From NCBI RefSeq assembly GCF_000006405.1, contig NW_003208908.1:50087-114086 (forward strand): a stretch of 64,000 nt of DNA, in the 5' to 3' direction. The notes below the pieces were generated by a model. It was not told the DNA's origin, searched no databases, and saw only the letters and a list, made by a program, of their open reading frames with translations. Position 1 is the first letter of the stretch, and each line of letters starts with the position of its first letter. The position numbers and the translations under genes are program-made. The DNA comes from Perkinsus marinus ATCC 50983 (Eukaryota; Perkinsozoa; Perkinsida; Perkinsidae). Shown here in pieces: positions 22,007 through 33,496 of the stretch.

Positions 22007-22918
22007 ATGCCTGTGGACCCCGAATACCTCCTCGGTCAGGCAGCTGTCGAGAGACGTCGTGAGAGGAAAAGGCGTTCCTATCGTCGATTGGCTCTACGCT
22101 GTAGTTGCCTTATCTTGGTTGTACTCATCGTTGTCTGCATTGGTGGCTTTGGCGTCGCGGTCACCCAAGCGTTACATGCTCATGATGTGGAGTTGCTTGA
22201 CAAAAGGAATGTCACTGCGTCTACTATACAGTACACGTTAAACTATACGTATGAGGGTCACATAAGTCCTGGGCAGTGGATCAAGTTCGAGGCGCCCTCT
22301 GAGCGAGTTCGTAACTATTGCCCAGTTTCCACCGACGATAGCAATGTGACCATGCTGGCCGTCAAAGTCCGTACTGGCGTGTCGTTGGAAATGGCTGAGG
22401 ACGTCTGGCCCGGTTCTATGATGCACATTTCCGGTCCCTTCCCTCCTCTACCTAGCCTCCTTCGCAGTCTGGACACGTCAGCCCATAGAGTCGGCTTCTT
22501 CTGCTTTGGTGGTGCTATAACAGCTTGTATGGATCCTATCAGAGCCCTGTTGAGTCAGGGTGCTGATGTGCGACTACTTTATTTCAACAAGGGGCCGGAG
22601 CAGGTCTTATTCCGACGTCAGCTGGATGCTCTGACAACACTGTACCCCAAGACTTATCAAATTCATTACGTATACACCCGACCTGGTCAGGAGCCTGATA
22701 GGCCTGGAGAATTGACCGGTCGCTTGAACGCTGATATGCTGGCTGATGTGTTCAGTGACTGGTATGCTTTTCCTGTACGTTTCGAGTCTGCAGGCAGCGA
22801 CAGTGCCAAGGCTCTTGCAAGGCAACTTGTGTCCTCTGCCAAGCATGCGGGTAATTGGAAAGACCGAGTTTATGATATGCCCTTGGGTGAATGGCTTGGA
22901 GAGACACTGTGGGAATAA
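22007..22918 (+). CDS. Membrane-anchored cytochrome-b5-reductase-like protein
   Basis: A single-exon protein of about 303 residues. The N terminus is strongly basic (RRRERKRRSYRR), followed by one hydrophobic helix (CLILVVLIVVCIGGFGVAV): a type II or tail-in anchor. The rest matches the ferredoxin-reductase fold of NADH:cytochrome b5 reductase. The FAD part has PGQWIKFE and RNYCPVSTDD (family RxYTPxS). The NAD part has VGFFCFGGAITACMDPIRAL (family GGTGITPMxxxIRA), VRLLYFNKGPEQVLFRRQLD and GRLNADMLADVF. Both nucleotide motifs are altered (Cys for Thr; GGAI for GGTG) and the usual C-terminal CGPPxM is absent, so it may bind cofactors weakly or not at all. Start: the Met at 22007 is preferred; 21983 is an alternative. 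Confidence 0.66.
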   Translation: MPVDPEYLLGQAAVERRRERKRRSYRRLALRCSCLILVVLIVVCIGGFGVAVTQALHAHDVELLDKRNVTASTIQYTLNYTYEGHISPGQWIKFEAPSERVRNYCPVSTDDSNVTMLAVKVRTGVSLEMAEDVWPGSMMHISGPFPPLPSLLRSLDTSAHRVGFFCFGGAITACMDPIRALLSQGADVRLLYFNKGPEQVLFRRQLDALTTLYPKTYQIHYVYTRPGQEPDRPGELTGRLNADMLADVFSDWYAFPVRFESAGSDSAKALARQLVSSAKHAGNWKDRVYDMPLGEWLGETLWE

Positions 22919-23188
22919 TTTAAATCATACTCATACAAGTGTTGAGTTTCGAAGTGTACACCATGTCATACGTACTCTTATCATTCTGTAGGCCCAATCA
23001 TGCCGATGCTCTTGAAAATAGATTCAATGTGGATTGTTCAGGTCGACGGCGGTTAATAGACTAGATACCATGAACAATTACCATGAACACATCCACTCGG
23101 GACAACGCTACAATCATTGTTTCCTTGAAAAAAAATCCAACTCCCGCACATGTGCAAAACAATATCAAACAAAGAATGAACACGGCTT
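22919..23188. other. Short convergent intergenic stretch
   Basis: 270 bases between the 3' ends of the reductase-like and threonine aldolase genes. Nothing recognised. Confidence 0.5.
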
Positions 23189-24644
23189 CTACTCGATGGT
23201 CAAAACATGATCAGCAGTAGTGAGTTTAGGCCAAGTCGTCGTTACCTTTTCCATCACCTTGCGAACCTTGTTGATCGCCTGCAATACAGACCATATGAAT
23301 AGCACTTCACGTCGGTAGCACTTACCTTGACAATATCGTCGGTCGTTATGTGACGATGAGTGACGGCCCTGATCGCCGACCCACGTTCAATGCATATCAT
23401 CTTCACGCAGACCTCATCACTGTTAGCGAGAGCTTCGACGACCTTAGCACACGTGGCTCTATCCTGTACCTGAATACAGCGATCACACCTTTTACTTCAT
23501 TCCACGTGTCCTACCTTTTTGTCCAGTCCCCAACGAATCATATTGGTCTCAGTGGCGTCCACGTCACAGGCAACTCCATCAATGCTTGCAAGCCCTTCAG
23601 CGAGCATTTTGGCATGCTTATGGTCCTCAGCCAGCCTTTCCACCATGTCGTTGATAGCAATGCGGCCACAACAGGCTACGACACCGACTTGTCTCATATT
23701 CCCTCCGAGCACCTGAATATCAACTCCATGCCAGAATGCTGTGGACAGTCCTGACTACTTTGCGGAAGCGGTGCGCCAGAACTGCATCGGCCTCGGTTCG
23801 AGTGAGTAGAAGAGCCCCCATGGGCGCCGACAGGCCCTTGGACAGACACAGGGTGACCGTATCAGCTTGTTCAGTCAACTCCTTGACCGAAATGCCTGAG
23901 TAACCATCTTCAAGACTGAGCTGGAATACCTGTGATTGGTACCAAGTTTCACGGAAGCGTTGAAGATCCTCGAACCGTCTATATGTAACTTGACGTTGTT
24001 CTTTTTGCAGAGGGCCCCGAGGGAATCTATATACTCCTTGGTGAGTACCTGTAACGCACGGCTGAGCCTACCACCTTCATACGATGGAAACCCTCACCCG
24101 ACCACCACAGACGTTCTGAGTATTCTCCACGCACACCGCCCTAGTGATAGGATAGTGGGGCTCGAAGGGCCGGATGGCGAACTCTACGTCCTCAAGACGC
24201 AGAGTACCATCAGGCTGGTTCGGGACTGTTCTACAATGAGCCCCGGCAATGGTCGAGTAGCCGCCTTGTTCGTATCTAGTACAAACTATCACCATCCGAA
24301 TCATCACTAATAGTAGCAGAGTACATGTGCATGTGGGCCTTATCCCCTAGTATGATCTCACTGCCCTTCTTCTCACAGTGGACCAACATAGCCACCAGAT
24401 TGGACATGGTAGCCGTCGGCAAATACAACGCCGTCTTGAATCCAAACTTCTCAGCAGCTTCCTTCTGGAAAGCATTGACTGTAGGATCCAGGCCCCACAC
24501 ATCATCACCTGATACAAGTATTTCATTCGACAAACATTTGCTCGCCTTCCTACCGCACTCCGCCTCTGCCATAGCACGTCTCATCTCACTCGTTGGCTGA
24601 GTGAAGGTGTCGCTGCGTAACTCTACAATATGAGTATTCGACAT
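23189..24644 (-). CDS. L-threonine aldolase (low-specificity type)
   Basis: PLP-dependent fold-type I enzyme that splits threonine to glycine and acetaldehyde. Start 24644: MSNTHIVELRSDTFTQPT, the family N terminus (VDLRSDTxTxP). Next come GDDVWGLDPTVNAFQ, ALYLPTATMSNLVAMLVH and GSEIILGDKAHMHMY. After short introns follow GTLRLEDVEFAIRP, AVCVENTQNVCGGR, then LCLSKGLSAPMGALLL (the Lys of LSKGL binds PLP), HRFRKVVGGNMRQVGVVA and HAKMLAEGLASIDGV. The last exon ends KLTTADHVLTIE. All parts of the family are present. The exon borders around 23750-24080 were not all fixed. Supplies glycine or degrades threonine. Confidence 0.88.
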
Positions 24645-24945
24645 TTCAAAAAGGAACTCTTCACTATAGAGCGAATACGGCTATGTACAAGCCCTAGGAG
24701 ATGAGTGATGATGGCGACCTGCATGGCGTGAAGAAGTAACTACTCTCGAAAGAAAAGGTTGACAGAGGTACTGAACTCAACAACAAAATCTGCCATCAGC
24801 ATTGGCGAACGGCTACATCGAGAGCACCAGCTGGTGCGAGCATGGTCATCATGCATATAAGTCAAGTGAGTCACCTCCCGCCGAGCCTGCGAGTACCCTG
24901 ACAGGAGCCGCCGTGAGGAAAGATGATATTCGCGTGAAGCGGTAC

Positions 24946-27115
24946 TCACTCTGCCATGAATGCATCAGGGTCCACATCGTTGGACCTTTGTTTTTTCTGC
25001 TGTTCCGATTGGTAGTAATACGCCGCACCCGCGAAAATGAAGAAGACCAGAATGGCACAGAGGATAAGCTGGCAGTGACAATGTGAACATGAGCGTTGCT
25101 ATAGCCCAACTCACCAGCACCGGCGACTTCTTCTCAACGACCATGTTCTGAACACTGTTCATGGCAGCATCGGGCTCCTCTTCAGCCTGTTCTGGTATGA
25201 CCGGGTCACCGCTAAAGTCAATTATTGCTTCTCGCTCAAGCACTCTAAAGAAAAAGGGAAATACCATACAGAACGGAGCCTCATGGTCCCCACCGGTCCG
25301 CGTCGGTAACCTTAGTTTCACAGCGTGACCCCTGGAACCCTGGCGCACACAAACAATCACAAGTCGACGCCATCAGAGTTCCACCGTTGAGGCAGTCAGC
25401 TTCCTTCAATCTGAGTACAGCAACCGAATAGTTCGAATCCTGTATAGGAGCTCCTACAGGCAACAGCTTCCCATCTGGCAAGCCTCCTGCATCTCATCGC
25501 CACCCTTGGCTGGGCACCGCTTACCTCCGTTACGAGGCAGTGTCGAGATACTAAAGTACCGTCGCCTCTGACAGTCAGATTGGCATTCACTCCATGGACC
25601 CCAATCGCCCTAATAAAAGCAGAGTACTCCGTGGTAGTAATATGAGAATAACTCACAATGCAGTCAATGCTGCCTGAGGAAAGCTCACACGCCGGCTCCC
25701 CTGTGGCTCTACTCACGTCCGACCAAGTCCCAGACCGACACGAACAGAACCCTGTCCTTGCATCACACTGCCCGACTGGACAACCTAAGTCAACCGTAAT
25801 AAGCTGAGCTCTCATAACAATAGGAGGTACCTTCACAGGGATCCCTAGTGCAGTAGACCCCATTAAGGGGGCCATTGTCAGGGCCCTCGTTGGTCCACCC
25901 ATTGACACATCGACACCCGTCATCCACGCAGTTTCCATGACCGTTACAGCGGCTCTAAGACACCGATACACAGCGAGGAAACAACAACAGCCTACCCACC
26001 TCTGAGCAATCAGTCTTCTCGAGCTCACAGTTCTCACCAGAAAAGGCCCCCTCGCACTTGCAGACCCCTGTGGCCACGTCACAGGTTCCTCGACCGTTAC
26101 AGTCTCTGAACGCTAGGATGAACAGCAAGACAACCACGGGTGTGACAGTCACCTGCCCATACACTTCTTGCAGTCACCCCAGCTGCACATTTCAGTGCGA
26201 CTCTTGCCAGCAGGATGCTCACACGGCGTTCCAGACCCACGTACCGGCTGAGGCAATAGTATTTTTCCATGTCTGACGAGGTCGACCCAAATTCACCTGG
26301 AAGATCTTGAAGGTCATCTCCTGCATGCATTCATCATTGCATGTACTACCGACCCATTGGCCTACGCAGTCTTGTACCTGTGGACGCGCTACAACAACCA
26401 CTGATGAATATACGTCAACAGTGCCAACAGTGTAAAAGAGCAAAACGACGGCAATGACAAAATTAACTGCAATCTCAACGACCTGCTCATAACAACACAG
26501 TAGTAACAAACACACAACGTTAGTAGCATTGACAACAACAAGTCGGAGCTCCTCCCCCTCCTCCTCTTCCTTCGAGCTTACCTCCTGGTCACACTTCCCA
26601 CCGAGTCCAGGCGTGCTCCGCTCCCAACCCTCCTCACATCGACATTCGTATTGTCCATTGCCAGATACGCAGTTGCCTTTCCCACAGTCACGAACTCTCC
26701 AATCAGTTTCATCTGAGGAACCGAATGTCCTCATCATGAACAACGGTTACGTGGACAGTTTACTTTCAAGTAGGATCTTCTCGAGGCACATGTTGGTGGT
26801 GGTCTCGCAGTGAATGCCGAACCATGTAGCCTGGCATTGGCATTCGTAACCAGTTGGTTTGTCAAAGTTCTCCACGCATTCACCAAACTGCCCGCACGGT
26901 TTAGTGCGACACCTAACACATGATCTCCCTGACCGCGCGCCATGAAATTGATCCAACACTTACGGGTCAGTGCGAGTGTCACAATTGGGCCCCTCATAGC
27001 CCGGCATGCACTCACAACCATTGGCCTTGCACGTGCCCTTCTCACAAGCAACAATTTTTCCACAGACAAACTCCGGCATTCCGTCCGTCGACATGGTGAA
27101 CCCAGTGACCGCCAT
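24946..27115 (-). CDS. EGF-repeat/TSP-like type I membrane protein
   Basis: A surface protein built from Cys-rich modules over many short exons. In order: an EGF-like unit (CKANGCECMPGYEGPNC), another (CGQFGECVENFDKPTGYEC), another (CVSGNGQYECRCEEGWER), a thrombospondin-type unit (DCVGQWVGSTCNDEC, later CSWGDCKKC), EGF (CNGRGTCDVATGVCKC), further Cys-rich pieces (CDARTGFCSCRSGTW, CLCAPGFQGSRC), then a membrane helix (LILCAILVFFIFAGAAYYY) and a short tail ending VDPDAFMAE at 24946. A donor-like gtgagt at the stop allows one more small exon. The start is uncertain: 27115 or 27094 are Met codons, but no signal peptide is visible, so an upstream exon is likely. Adhesion or host/prey contact is a reasonable role but is inference. 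Confidence 0.72.
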
Positions 27116-27587
27116 CGCCTGACATCAATACTCTATGGAGCTCGGAAATACCAATTGTTATACTCAAAAACTTCGTTCCTATCACTAACTACACCCAATG
27201 TGAGATGAACGAAGACGCGCCAGCACAATGCAGATATTATCACTCTACCACAAATATGCATCCCCAGTTTTCAAGTCAGCTAAGACATACTCAGCGTAGA
27301 CACCTCTACATGGAGGTTTATCAAGTAAGTACTCCTCTTCACAACAAACATCTTCGAGCTCGAGTAAGTTCACTACACAAGGTGCGCGCGTGCTGTCCCT
27401 ACTGCTGCACAAGGGATCGCCAGGACTAATACCCTGTCCCTTTGAATTCTTACCCTACGGCCCCCCAACATGGTGCCCTCCAGGAACTTATCGCTGCCAA
27501 CAATGAGTTTAGACGATTCCCATGGTTTCTCTGGTAAGTTGCTCTTCACCTGTGATCGACCCAGCTATATACGCCCCAAGACAACGG

Positions 27588-29170
27588 CTAGTTTCTCACC
27601 GATTCAATGGATGGGACCTTGTCCATATTCCAGGCATCCTTCAATCCCCCCAGGGCCTTGTTCATCGCCTCCTCTCTGGCTGCTGCCGGGGACTCTATGT
27701 TAGTTGGACCGAACATGTCATTGTCGAAAGAATAGTTCCCAGCCAGGATCTGTGCCACGATATCAGGATCGGCCTGCAAAACCAATACCACTACTGATGT
27801 TCCCAACGACGCCCTACCCTATATCCCATATCGATTTCCATGAGGTTCTGAGGACTAGCCGTTCCCCCGTCAGCTTTAATCGGGCGAGCGCTAAGCATCC
27901 ACCTGTGAAGAACAGTGACCATCGTAGAGTTAGAGAGTAGCCGCACCTTATAAAGCTGGAGGGCATGGCACTCTCCTTGAGTCGTCCTGAACAAGTGTTT
28001 AGCTCCTGTCTCCTCGAAGAGTCATCGCCAGTTTTGATCATGAAGCCCTCCATTGAGCTCAGCATGCACTGTTGGACATCCTTCACACTGAATAACCAGG
28101 CAAACTTCGTTCACTCCTATACCGCCGTTCGGTCCGTCTCACCTAGCTATGGTGTTTTCAGCCCTAGTCTGCTCATCAGTATCATAAGTAACGTTCTTCA
28201 CTTGGTACACGGTATCGATCCCATACGCCTTCACTTCGGCTGTGATCAACTTCGTACCTGCGACCACACACTACAAGAGGCCCAGCGCTGCAATAGACCT
28301 ACACTGTATATCAGGAATATCGAGGAGTTTCCTATTGGCTTCCATGTCTTGATCATTCTCATTCTGTCCAGTAGCTGCCGCCGCCCGCCTCGCTGCCTCC
28401 CTAGCGTGGGAGCGCCACCGAACACCAATGACCACATCCCCCGAGTCACAGTTCACTGTCTGGCAAACAACGGGCAGATCACAACTTCGCCCTCCTGAAC
28501 GAGACAAGGCTGCCTACCCGTGAGGCACCGTTGAAGCCGTAGACCTCTCGCCAATACGACTGCGTGCCTTTATTAATGTGTACCTGATCAGTAGCAGCCC
28601 AGTGACTGCCACAAGAGGCCCTGTGTCGATCACCCCAGCCGTCAGGGCTCCAAAGAGAGGCCAGTAACCGGTGGTCTTCGTCCCAGTGACAGTATTTTCT
28701 TTAACGACTCTGTCCATGCCAACCAAGGGGAACTTCTGGTCGTATACACCATCAACACTGTATGAACCAAGATTAGGGCCGAGCGGCATCGACGAGGTCC
28801 TCAATAATGCATGGACAAACTGAAAAATGCAACTTGTGGGAATTGAACCCGCGACCAAGTCCCTTACTGAGCTGGGGTCAACCGAGTCATGAATAGTAGA
28901 GTCCAGATCATAAAGCCTGGGGCCTCCAGAGCGGAGTTGTTCCTCGTCGGGAGCCGGACGATGTGCCAGGGGTAAAGATGACCGCCAGTACTCATCCACC
29001 TTGCGTGTAGAGGGACCAAATGATTCCTGAAGTGTGAAGCGAGTGGTATGAAAAATCTTCACTATAACAACTACGAATACCTTCAAATGGAAGTGAGCTC
29101 CTGGAACGAAAATGGACCCCTCTGAGGAGGCCTCCAAATTGGGGGTACTATCGTCTCTACTCCGCCTCAT
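27588..29170 (-). CDS. Hypothetical membrane protein, multi-exon
   Basis: Not recognised. Exons joined over ~45-nt introns read: RRSRDDSTPNLEASSEG, ESFGPSTRKVDEYWRSSL, LYDLDSTIHDSVDPSS, YWPLFGALTAGVIDTG with LVAVTGLLLI (a membrane segment), CLVQEGEVVICPLFARQ, EAARRAAAATGQNENDQD, LLDIPDIQCTKLITAEVKAY, VYQVKNVTYDTDEQTRAEN, VQQCMLSSMEGFMI and a last exon with PDIVAQILAGNYSFDNDMF. Several joins near 27800-28100 have two possible frames. The middle has the feel of a stomatin/band-7-like soluble domain behind one membrane helix, but no diagnostic motif was found. The start 29170 is the first in-frame Met of the best frame. Confidence 0.5.
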
Positions 29171-29679
29171 ACCTGAGCACCGGGGGGGATACTCCCACAA
29201 TATAATACTGTCGTCCCGTTGGCACTACCGGAAGCAGTTGCCACGAGGATCGGCCAGACTAGTTGCCATCTTAGTAAAGACATAAAATAAATAAGTGTAA
29301 ATGGCTAGCGATAGTATGTGTAGGTTCTAGTATTCAATTCGAGAGGATGATAACAAAGTTGGAATCGCCCTGGGAATTGTTGAAACGCTACAGCGACTTG
29401 TCAGCGATGAGCACTCAGCACGTACACATACATGCCTCAGCTATTCACGCAGTGTCCTTTCTTCATGGCGAAGGATGCCAGTCGCATCAACTTGCAATTT
29501 GCGACATTGCACCACGGGATTCAGGTAGCCCCCAGATGAAGACAATGACCACTTACGTCACAGGAGGCCGATGGCATCGTCCCGGAAGCCGTCTCTGAGG
29601 AGGATCACTCTGTGGCCTTCGAGCTGAACTCAACCCGCACAAGTGGTGCTGGTCCTGATTGTGGAGAGTGGCTCGATGA

Positions 29680-31324
29680 TCATTTGGAGGGTAAGAAAAC
29701 TCCCCTCTGGAATAACTCCGACATGTTGGGACGACTTCGCGGTATTCTCCAAACCATCTTGGTCCGATCGCCACTCGCCTCTCTAGTGTCCACACCACGA
29801 GTGGGCATCCCGCTGACCGAGTCAGCCGAGCCACGCCGCCGGTGGTCACTCCGATTCAATGTATCGCTCTCCGTGTCAGCTCCCCCCTGATGCCCCTCAA
29901 CTCGAAGCCAACTATCATTAACTTTATGTAGGGCCTCCCACAATAACGCGTTGCGTTGTCTATACACCTCCCTCTCCTTGGTCACCTCCGACACCATCTT
30001 CGCAAGTTCCACCACAGACCGCTGGTCGGCGGCAGCATTCGTCAGCGATGGACGAGCCGACTCTGGCAAGTGGTCGCTGAGCTCCGCCACCTGTTGGAAC
30101 CTTTCTGTAATCAGCCTTCGACTCTCTCTGGCTTTAGCATCTGTCTCTCGTTTGAGTCTCTCCAGTCTGATTGTCATTTGTCTTATGCGCGCCTCCTTTT
30201 CCTCTAGAACCATCAAGGGGTCTTTCGGCTCTGATTTCACCGGCGTTTTGGACACACCGTGGAACGAGTTCGTCTGGTCTACTTTCGAAATCTCCTCGAC
30301 CTCGACCCACAGAGGCGAGCTCCCTATATGTTCCTCATTATAAAGCAGATCGATCCGTCCTGGACCACCAGCAACTATGGTGAATGCCACAACGAATATG
30401 CCCGTTTCACAGTCCGTGACATCGGTCACTCTGACTGCCCCCACAGGACGGGCTCCGAAGACACCGCTGGAGTCGTAGGATCGATTCCCACACGCGTCAC
30501 AAGTCTCCACCCAAAGCTCATGTGTAACTCCTATGGCGGTATCAGGCAAGACCAGACTCGAGCCATCCGAGGTGGGTACCACCGAGCCAGAGATTATCTG
30601 ACAGCATTGAGCCTCAACCTTTCCTGGGCGCACGACTACATCGAATGGGCTACCACATACGTGACCTCCATTGACAGTCACGTCGAGGAAATAGTAGCCA
30701 GGCCGAGCACAATCATATCGCAGCTTGTAAGAGCCGTCCTCACAGTCCATCGACCATGCCTTGTATTCACCGATGGCCAGAGTCACATCTTTTGGTCGCA
30801 GCAGAAGTGATACGTTATTACCTCCCACGGGTATACGGTAGCGATTATGGTTCACCGTGTTGACAGTGAGCTCGAGCATTTCACCACAGAGGCCACCGCC
30901 GACTCCGGGGCCATAGGCAAGGCACCGTTCGGGCCAAGGAACAGTACTCCAACGACGACCCGTCTCGTCCAAGTAGAAAGTCTGCCGCGGCGACTGGCCC
31001 GAAAGCCCTTCAACTTGGCTGAAATTCAGAAAACATGTTCACTTCAGAATCAGTAGCAGCAGCAGCGACTCACTCTTCCACGTCCCCTTGCAGGCCGCCA
31101 CCATCAGTGGGACTAATGGACCGCCACACGGGCTCGTATCGATTCCTAGCACCAAAGCTAGCAGGAACCGCAGCATTAGCTGCCATCTGGTCAGTGAGCT
31201 GCTGACCCTCGTCCTGGCTCAACTCGGGCGGCATCGATGGTATCTTCTCGCCCTCCATCTCCTGCTGAACTGTCGTGACAGCTCGTCGTACTAAATGACG
31301 TAACGTCGTATCCGTTTGTAACAT
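29680..31324 (-). CDS. Filamin-repeat coiled-coil protein
   Basis: Two exons: 31324 to about 31069 (MLQTDTTLRHLVRRAV...) and the rest, joined over a ~55-nt intron into QTFYLDETGRRW. The second exon has two filamin/ABP280-type Ig repeats: the first ends YYFLDVTVNGGHVCGSPFDV, the second ends GRIDLLYNEEHIGSSPLWVE, each with the typical GSP(F/L)xV strand. A coiled coil follows (EEKEARIRQMTIRLERLKRE, VSEVTKEREVYRQRN) and then a Ser/Arg-rich tail. No actin-binding calponin domain is present, so it is not a true filamin; TRIM2/3-like or cytoskeletal scaffold roles are possible. Single in-frame start at 31324. Confidence 0.74.
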
Positions 31325-31534
31325 AGGGTAGAGCTAAAACGTAAGAAGTTAATCCCCTTCCCTCCAATGGACGACACCGACGATGGACACGCACTACCGC
31401 TGTAGAACACAGTACCCTATTACAACGCAAAGCGGTCCTGAAGGATTGTGTAGGAGGCACAGTTGGCACTATTATGGCATGTGATATGGACTACAGCAGC
31501 TGGTACTGCTGCATCGTCATGTGGTAAGAAATGA

Positions 31535-33495
31535 TCAATTATCATGTAAAGGGCAGTTGACAGTTTCCAAAGGCGGAGCTTTAGCCAAATAGAGCCGAAC
31601 GAAGTCCTCTGCAGAAATGCCTCGTTCAACAGTATCTACCAGCTCAGGGAACGCCTCGAGCAACACATCGACAGCGTGCTCCACCGAGACGATATTGGGC
31701 TCAAAGTCGACCAAGTCCTTGGGGGATATATATCCATCACCATCTATGTCCATCATATCAAAGGTTTGTAATGCTAGATCCTCACTGAGATCCGTATCAC
31801 ACAGTGTTGCGGCCATGAACTCATTATAGTTGAGGGCATCGTTGTTGTCCAAGTCAACTCTAGCAAACACTTTACGAAGATTGCCAGACACCCTCACTCC
31901 AGCCCTTCTCAGACCGTCCTCCAACTCGGCAAACGACACGTAGCCATCTCCATTCTGATCAAACATACGGAAGGTGTGCTGCTGGGCCGCTACTGAGTCG
32001 TCGTCTATCAGGTGGGCTGCACTCATCATAGCCATCCTTTTCAATGTCGGCAGACGAGTGAACCGCTCCATTCGCTCAACACAGTGTGAGTCAAAGAGGT
32101 GGGCAAATCTCATGTCAATACATATCGTGTCACCATCACTAGCCTCGCCAGCCTTGCTCAAAATGCTGCGGATAAATGGGTGCTTCAGTGCTTCCTCCGG
32201 GGTAATACGTTTGCGAGGATCCCTCTCAAGAAGGCGCCTAAGAAGATCCTTAGCGTCCACAGACTTATCCACCAGACTTGGGTTCTTCAAACGCCTCTCG
32301 AGGAAATCAGGATCGAGGACCTCGTCCAAGATCTCGGCTGGGGAGTCCGCACAGTCAGCACCAAATAAAGGCTCCCCTGTGAAGAGCGCATACGAGATGA
32401 CCCCCAAGGACCACATGTCCGATGCTGTACCTAATACAACACCCTCGACACAGAGACTGCAAGTAGGCATACTCCCACCATAGACGCCATCAGCGACGAC
32501 CTCTGGTGCCATATACGCTGGTGTACCCGCTGTAACGTTGTCCTCTTCGAACAGTTTACGCTCCAAATCGGCTACTTCCGAGCTATGCTGAAAACAAGCA
32601 CTACGTTGCAAGGTGAGGAAAGACTACGGCTCACAACAAGGGGATATACGTTCGCTTCCCTCAGATGAGCTCAGGAGTTTACATACATTTCGAAAGCAAG
32701 TGAACAAAAATCAATGAAATTTTCTCCAAGTTTCCTCAGAATTTCCACATTATCACCAACACATGTAGTTGACCATATGCATATTTTCCACCACAGACTG
32801 CTCACCTCAGCTAAGCCCAGGTCTATCATCTTGATGGACGACCTGGCTGTATCCTTCGATCGGAACATGAAGTTCTCAGGTTTAATATCCTTGTGTATGA
32901 TATTGTTGTGATGACACCCCACAACAGCCTTCAGCATGTGCCGCATAATAGTAGCTACCTCTTCCTCCTAAACAGGAACTCCTCGAGATCCACTGGCCAT
33001 GCCCGGTCCTACCTGAAAGCCGTTCTCTCTACTCTCGAAGACGTGGATGATGTGGTCGAACAGATCTGGTCCCGCACAGAGCTCGAACACTAGGTAGTAG
33101 TTAACTTCATTTTCAAAGTACTCGATCAGTTTGACTATGTGAGGGTGGTCCAAGGCGAGCAGACTGGCGATCTCGTGCTCGAACACTAGCTGAACTTCCG
33201 CGATGCTCCAGTTTAGCGAACATACAACTACCTACCTTATCAGTTCCAACGTGCGTCTTGGGTATCTGTTTCACCGCCCTCTTGGTACCTGTACGTTTGT
33301 GCTCAGCTAGAAGGACTGTCCCAAAGCCCCCCGACCCTGCAACGACTCAGTTCACTTCTTCGCTTTAGTAGGGGGGTGCTTACCGAGCTCACGGAGTACA
33401 ACATAACGAGAGTAAAACGGATGAGTATTGCGGCGTATGAAGGAATGACGTTCAACGGACAAGTCGATAAAAGAAGCCTGAGAGGTAGAAAGCAT
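31535..33495 (-). CDS. CDPK: Calcium-dependent protein kinase (CDPK)
   Basis: Ser/Thr kinase fused to EF-hands, the main calcium-response kinase of alveolates and plants. N-terminal exon: FIRRNTHPFYSRYVVLRELG; then GSGGFGTVLLAEHKRTGTK and AVKQIPK (ATP Lys); HEIASLLALDHPHIVKL; IIHKDIKPENFMF (catalytic Asp); IDLGLAE (DLG in place of DFG); GTPAYMAPEV; DMWSLGVISYALFTG. The regulatory part has EF-hands DQNGDGYVSFAE, DLDNNDALNYNE and DIDGDGYISPKD; the fourth loop is degenerate (TVERGISAEDF). A 45-nt GT-AG piece within VYG...TASDMW is in frame without a stop, so its retention would add 15 residues. The intron 32588-32805 (218 nt) is unusually long and carries the shared repeat. Start at 33495 (MLSTSQ) or 33528 (MYSSTS). 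No clear N-myristoylation site. Confidence 0.92.
32610..32805 (-). repeat. Dispersed intron repeat, copy A (CDPK intron)
   Basis: In the sense of the gene it begins exactly at the splice donor (gtgagcagt). It aligns by eye with copy C (38747-38912) over about 165 bases, including TCTGAGGAAAC and TCTGAGG(.)AGCGA(.)CGTATAT. It shares with copy B the 39-base core at 32738-32776 (33 of 39 identical to 39589-39627). Confidence 0.7.
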
Positions 33496-33496
33496 C

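Noticed and set aside
28830-28860. tRNA B-box-like string on the minus strand, with similar ones near 2317, 4876, 37128 and 60357; two share a TGCATTTTTC tail at equal spacing
   Set aside because: No acceptor, D or anticodon stems fold at any site. About one exact B-box match is expected by chance in this length, and the string at 28830 is inside a plausible exon. A tRNA-derived SINE family is not supported.
32501-32545. CDPK kinase-domain insert taken as a lineage-specific insertion
   Set aside because: It has GT-AG borders and typical intron length; splicing it out restores the family sequence exactly.
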